NCBI GenBank assembly: GCA_913020435.1 | Contig: CAJVZZ010000007.1 | Span: forward strand, 61,339 to 125,338 | Origin: an uncultured Flavobacteriales bacterium | Lineage (GTDB): Bacteria > Bacteroidota > Bacteroidia > Flavobacteriales_G > Salibacteraceae | Direction of reading: 5' to 3' | DNA: 64,000 nucleotides | Part shown: in pieces, positions 61,304 to 64,000 of the stretch | Numbering within the stretch: position 1 is the stretch's first letter | How the letters are laid out: each line of letters starts with the position of its first letter | Made by a program: the position numbers and the translations under genes | The notes under the pieces: generated by a model | Seen by the model: the letters and a program-made list of their open reading frames with translations, nothing else | What the model was told of the DNA's origin: nothing | The model's database searches: none

Positions 61304-62206
61304 TTAGGTCTTAATCGTTCCCCACTCTTTAAGAGCATTACTATTTCCTTCCCAATGACTTTTCTGCCAAAACTGATCGGCTTTTGCCATGTATTTCCAC
61401 GGATTTTTTTGATGCCCAAGCAGAATCACTTTCCCTTCTAAACCTTTATCAGATATCAAAGCTTCTAGATTACACCGTTCATCTCCTTCCCCAATTATCC
61501 AATATTTAGTGTTGGAGTCACTCGAGGCTGCTTCTTCAATCAGTAATTTGTAATTCTTCACTTTCTTCAAAGAACCTACTGCCACAATATTACTTTTTTC
61601 AGCATCTAATTCTAAACACTCTTCCTTTGATTTTCTTCGAATATATTCTGCGTCGACCGGGTTATCGATAATCACCATTTGTTGATTTGGAATACCGTAC
61701 TCAAGGCTTAAATCGTCAAACATTTCGTTAGACTGACAAACAATTGTATCGAAACGCTTCATGTATCGTTTATAAATCCAATTATGAAGTTTGCTGTGCA
61801 AGTCTGCCTGGTTTCTTAAAGAAGGAACACTTGACTCCCTTGCAATAAAATGAATGCTTTTAGGTAAGAATGGAAGCATTACGCTAAGCATTTCATTTAG
61901 ATATCCTAAAGTAGAAATTACAGAATCAGGATCTGCTTTTTTTATAGCAGTGATCAAAGCTAATGGAGAATAACGTACTCTTTTCACCTTTAAATCTATC
62001 ACCTCAACTTTACAGCCTATTTCCTCTAAATCCAATAAATTTTCGCCTCGATTGAGCAGCATAAGCATAGGAGTATAATTTGCTCTATCCAAGTACTTGA
62101 TTATTGTAACCATAACCCTTTCTGCACCACCAGTAGAAAGCTCGGGCATAATAAAAAGGATTTTACGACCCTTGAACAAGTTTTCGTATTGTTTTATTTC
62201 ATCCAT
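61304..62206 (-). pseudogene. Glycosyltransferase family 4, C-terminally truncated
   Basis: 300 codons from the ATG at 62204-62206 (the track's 62242 start is upstream of it). ILFIMPELSTGGAERVMVTIIKYL, FIARESSVPS, VIIDNPVDAEYI, IVAVGSLKKVKNYKLLIEEA and KVILLGHQKNPWKYMAKAD are all normal for GT4. The reading then departs as QFWQKSHWEGNSNALKEWGTIKT and stops, where relatives read like VFVLSSHWEGFPNALLEAMACG and continue for ~90 residues. The EX7E donor site and last helices are missing, and neither other frame downstream restores them. It is probably a dying gene, although a shortened protein may still be made. Confidence 0.72.
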
Positions 62207-64000
62207 TGACCATACCATTGATGAAATATAAATAGAAACCAAACAGGATTAAAGTCTTCATTTTTACCCATTAAATAGTTATTCTTAAGACGTTCAACTT
62301 CATTGTAATTAAAAATCCCTGCAGATATAACGCGTTCTTCACTCAACTCTGATTCTAACAAATCGCGCAGCTCATTTTTCATCCATTTGACTACAGGAAT
62401 TGCAAATCCCATTTTTGGTCGATCCATTATTTCTTTGGGCACATATTTATGCAGAATTTCTTTTAGGAGGTATTTTGGAACCCCATTCTTTGTTTTTAAA
62501 GAATAAGAAACGCTTGCTAAATATTCAGCTAATCGATAATCCAACAAAGGTTCGCGCCCCTCAAGACCAACAGACATAGTTGCTCTATCAACTTTGGTTA
62601 AAATATCGTCCACCATATAAGTTTTGTAATCACCAATGAGCATCGTATTGAATACATCTCCAGAACTATAATCGTCAAGAACCGACTCAAAATTACAAAA
62701 CGGAATTTCAATCTCAGCAACAAACAGTTTATTGAGTTCTTTCGACATCAAATTTTGACTACTCAGCTGCATCGATCTCAAAGGACTCACTCCAGAATTA
62801 ATCAATTCTTTTACTCTAGAATATCTTCGATCAAAATTGAACCCCATTTTACTTTTTGGCAGCAATGGATCCATAACATTCATAAGAGCTACAATTGCAT
62901 TAGAACCTGAGAATTTGGAAAGTTGCTCAACATATTTTTTTGAAGTCAAGTATTTACCATACCCTGAAAACAATTCATCACCACCATCTGAGCTTAATGC
63001 CACTTTCACCTCTTTTGCTGCTATTTGACTTACCAGAGTTGTTGGAATAGCGGAACTATCTGCAAAGGGCTCATCATAAATAGTTGATAATTTTGGAATA
63101 ATAGCCATCGCATCTTTAAACGAGCAATAGCTTTCAGTATGATTTGTCCCTAAATATTCTGCAACTTTTTTGGCGTAATGAGCCTCATTATATGCGTCTT
63201 CCTCAAACCCAATAGTAAATGTATTAATGGTTTGATTTGTAGACCTCTGAAGCAACGCAGTAACAGCTGTACTATCGTAACCACCACTTAAAAACACACC
63301 AACAGGAACATCCGAAACCATGCGATATTCAAAAGAACTTTTCATTAAAGTTTCTAATTCTTCAAGGATTTCATTTTCGCTTTTGTTTCTGTTTTCGTTA
63401 GAATGAAACTTTTCTGTTAGACTCCAATATTCGCTTATTGATGAATGCCGGTTTTTAAGGTCAATTTCGAGCGTATGCGCTGCCTTTAGTTTAGTACAGT
63501 TTTTAAATACGGTATAAGGTTCTGGGTAATAACCATATTGCATAAATAAGCCCGTAGCATCAATATTTATTTCCTTTTCGAATTGTGGATGTAACAACAA
63601 TGACTTTAACTCTGAGCCAAATAAAATGATGTCGTCTTTCTGATAAACGTATAAAGGCTTAACCCCTGCTCTATCTCGAACTAAAGTCACTTTTTGATTG
63701 AGACTATCAAAAACTGCAAAAGCAAACATTCCATTAAGATGAACTAAACATTCTTTACCCCATTTTTTCCATGCTTGAAGAACCACCTCGGTATCTGACT
63801 GAGTATTAAATTCTACCCCAGAATGTTGAAGTGTTTTTCTTACCTCTTTGTAATTATAAATTTCTCCGTTAAAAACAATAGTTAAAGAATTGTCAAACAG
63901 CGACATGGGCTGATGTCCATCTTTAGACAAATCAATAATTGAAAGCCGCTGATGTGCAAATCCAATTTGATAATCAGCGTTTGCTTCGAAAAAACTACCA
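62194..64000 (-). CDS. Asparagine synthase (glutamine-hydrolysing), second copy, N-terminus beyond the window
   Basis: The track starts this ORF at an internal TTG (63930), but the frame stays open to the window edge and the extra codons read GSFFEANADYQIGFAHQRLSIIDLSKDGHQPM, the usual amidotransferase sequence. The N-terminal Cys2 region is therefore outside the window. FNGEIYNYKEV, LNGMFAFAVFD, the PP-loop GVFLSGGYDSTAVTALL and ALSSDGGDELFSGYGKY are present, and the C-terminus (FLFIFHQWYGQWMK) is complete. It is related to but clearly diverged from the copy at 52947. Such enzymes in O-antigen clusters can amidate uronic-acid sugars, as known for WbpS-type proteins; that role here is inference. 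Confidence 0.9.
   Translation of the reverse strand, partial: GSFFEANADYQIGFAHQRLSIIDLSKDGHQPMSLFDNSLTIVFNGEIYNYKEVRKTLQHSGVEFNTQSDTEVVLQAWKKWGKECLVHLNGMFAFAVFDSLNQKVTLVRDRAGVKPLYVYQKDDIILFGSELKSLLLHPQFEKEINIDATGLFMQYGYYPEPYTVFKNCTKLKAAHTLEIDLKNRHSSISEYWSLTEKFHSNENRNKSENEILEELETLMKSSFEYRMVSDVPVGVFLSGGYDSTAVTALLQRSTNQTINTFTIGFEEDAYNEAHYAKKVAEYLGTNHTESYCSFKDAMAIIPKLSTIYDEPFADSSAIPTTLVSQIAAKEVKVALSSDGGDELFSGYGKYLTSKKYVEQLSKFSGSNAIVALMNVMDPLLPKSKMGFNFDRRYSRVKELINSGVSPLRSMQLSSQNLMSKELNKLFVAEIEIPFCNFESVLDDYSSGDVFNTMLIGDYKTYMVDDILTKVDRATMSVGLEGREPLLDYRLAEYLASVSYSLKTKNGVPKYLLKEILHKYVPKEIMDRPKMGFAIPVVKWMKNELRDLLESELSEERVISAGIFNYNEVERLKNNYLMGKNEDFNPVWFLFIFHQWYGQWMK

Noticed and set aside
61219-61419. 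Minus ORF of 66 aa at the end of the truncated glycosyltransferase, as a possible frameshifted C-terminus
   Set aside because: Its translation lacks the EX7E and following GT4 motifs, so a simple frameshift does not restore the gene.
1-64000. Prophage, insertion sequences, CRISPR-Cas, toxin-antitoxin or restriction systems
   Set aside because: No transposase, integrase, Cas, toxin-antitoxin or methylase/endonuclease pair is recognisable in any frame.

Overview
The window looks like the chromosome of an AT-rich member of the Bacteroidota, most likely the Flavobacteriales. Support comes from type IX secretion (T9SS) parts and clients (PorQ, a PorE-like OmpA protein, C-terminal sorting domains), the rpmG-DUF4295-ftsY block, a gene order seen in the phylum, menaquinone synthesis, near absence of Shine-Dalgarno sequences, and repeated -7 boxes of the Bacteroidota type TAnnTTTG. 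I see no rRNA, tRNA, CRISPR array, insertion sequence or phage gene. Many ORF-track starts are TTG/GTG extensions; where an ATG further in fits the family better I moved the start.

Layout. 1-4118: the N-terminus of ychF, then an operon in which the two halves of a split transketolase flank a secreted von Willebrand A protein, then a DUF4920 lipoprotein. 4154-15764: mainly minus-strand housekeeping and envelope genes (PorE-like protein, AsmA-like protein with a 15-residue repeat tail, dicarboxylate symporter, aroC, ftsY, DUF4295, rpmG), with a plus-strand block of a degenerate nucleotidyltransferase-like gene, porQ and cmk. 15829-29081: thioredoxin-like protein, aminotransferase, DUF1573 protein, a gene-free gap of about 700 bp, valS, phosphohexomutase, a decayed T9SS-client pseudogene, ddl, and a PASTA / T9SS-client / rluD operon. 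29061-34701: the overlapping minus-strand menaquinone operon menF-menD-menA-menC-menE, with no menB.

34773-42526: a 2317-residue secreted protein built from three parallel beta-helix modules, SprB-like repeats and a T9SS sorting domain, divergently paired with an orphan OmpR-type response regulator. 42516-45699: an AddB-like nuclease without the usual iron-sulfur cysteine, then a TPR protein. 45903-64000: a surface-polysaccharide cluster, almost entirely on the minus strand, with many 4-base stop/start overlaps. It holds two asparagine synthetase-type amidotransferases, several GT4 and one GT2 glycosyltransferases (one a tandem fusion, one truncated), a Wzx-type flippase, a sugar formyltransferase-like protein, a GNAT/FemAB-like protein, a NodB-like deacetylase and a methyltransferase. 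A polymerase-like membrane protein converges on it from the other strand.

No single locus stands out as a clearly new system. The best leads are the giant beta-helix protein with its divergent regulator, the vWA gene inside the transketolase operon, the glycan cluster with its unusual modification set, and the two decaying genes.
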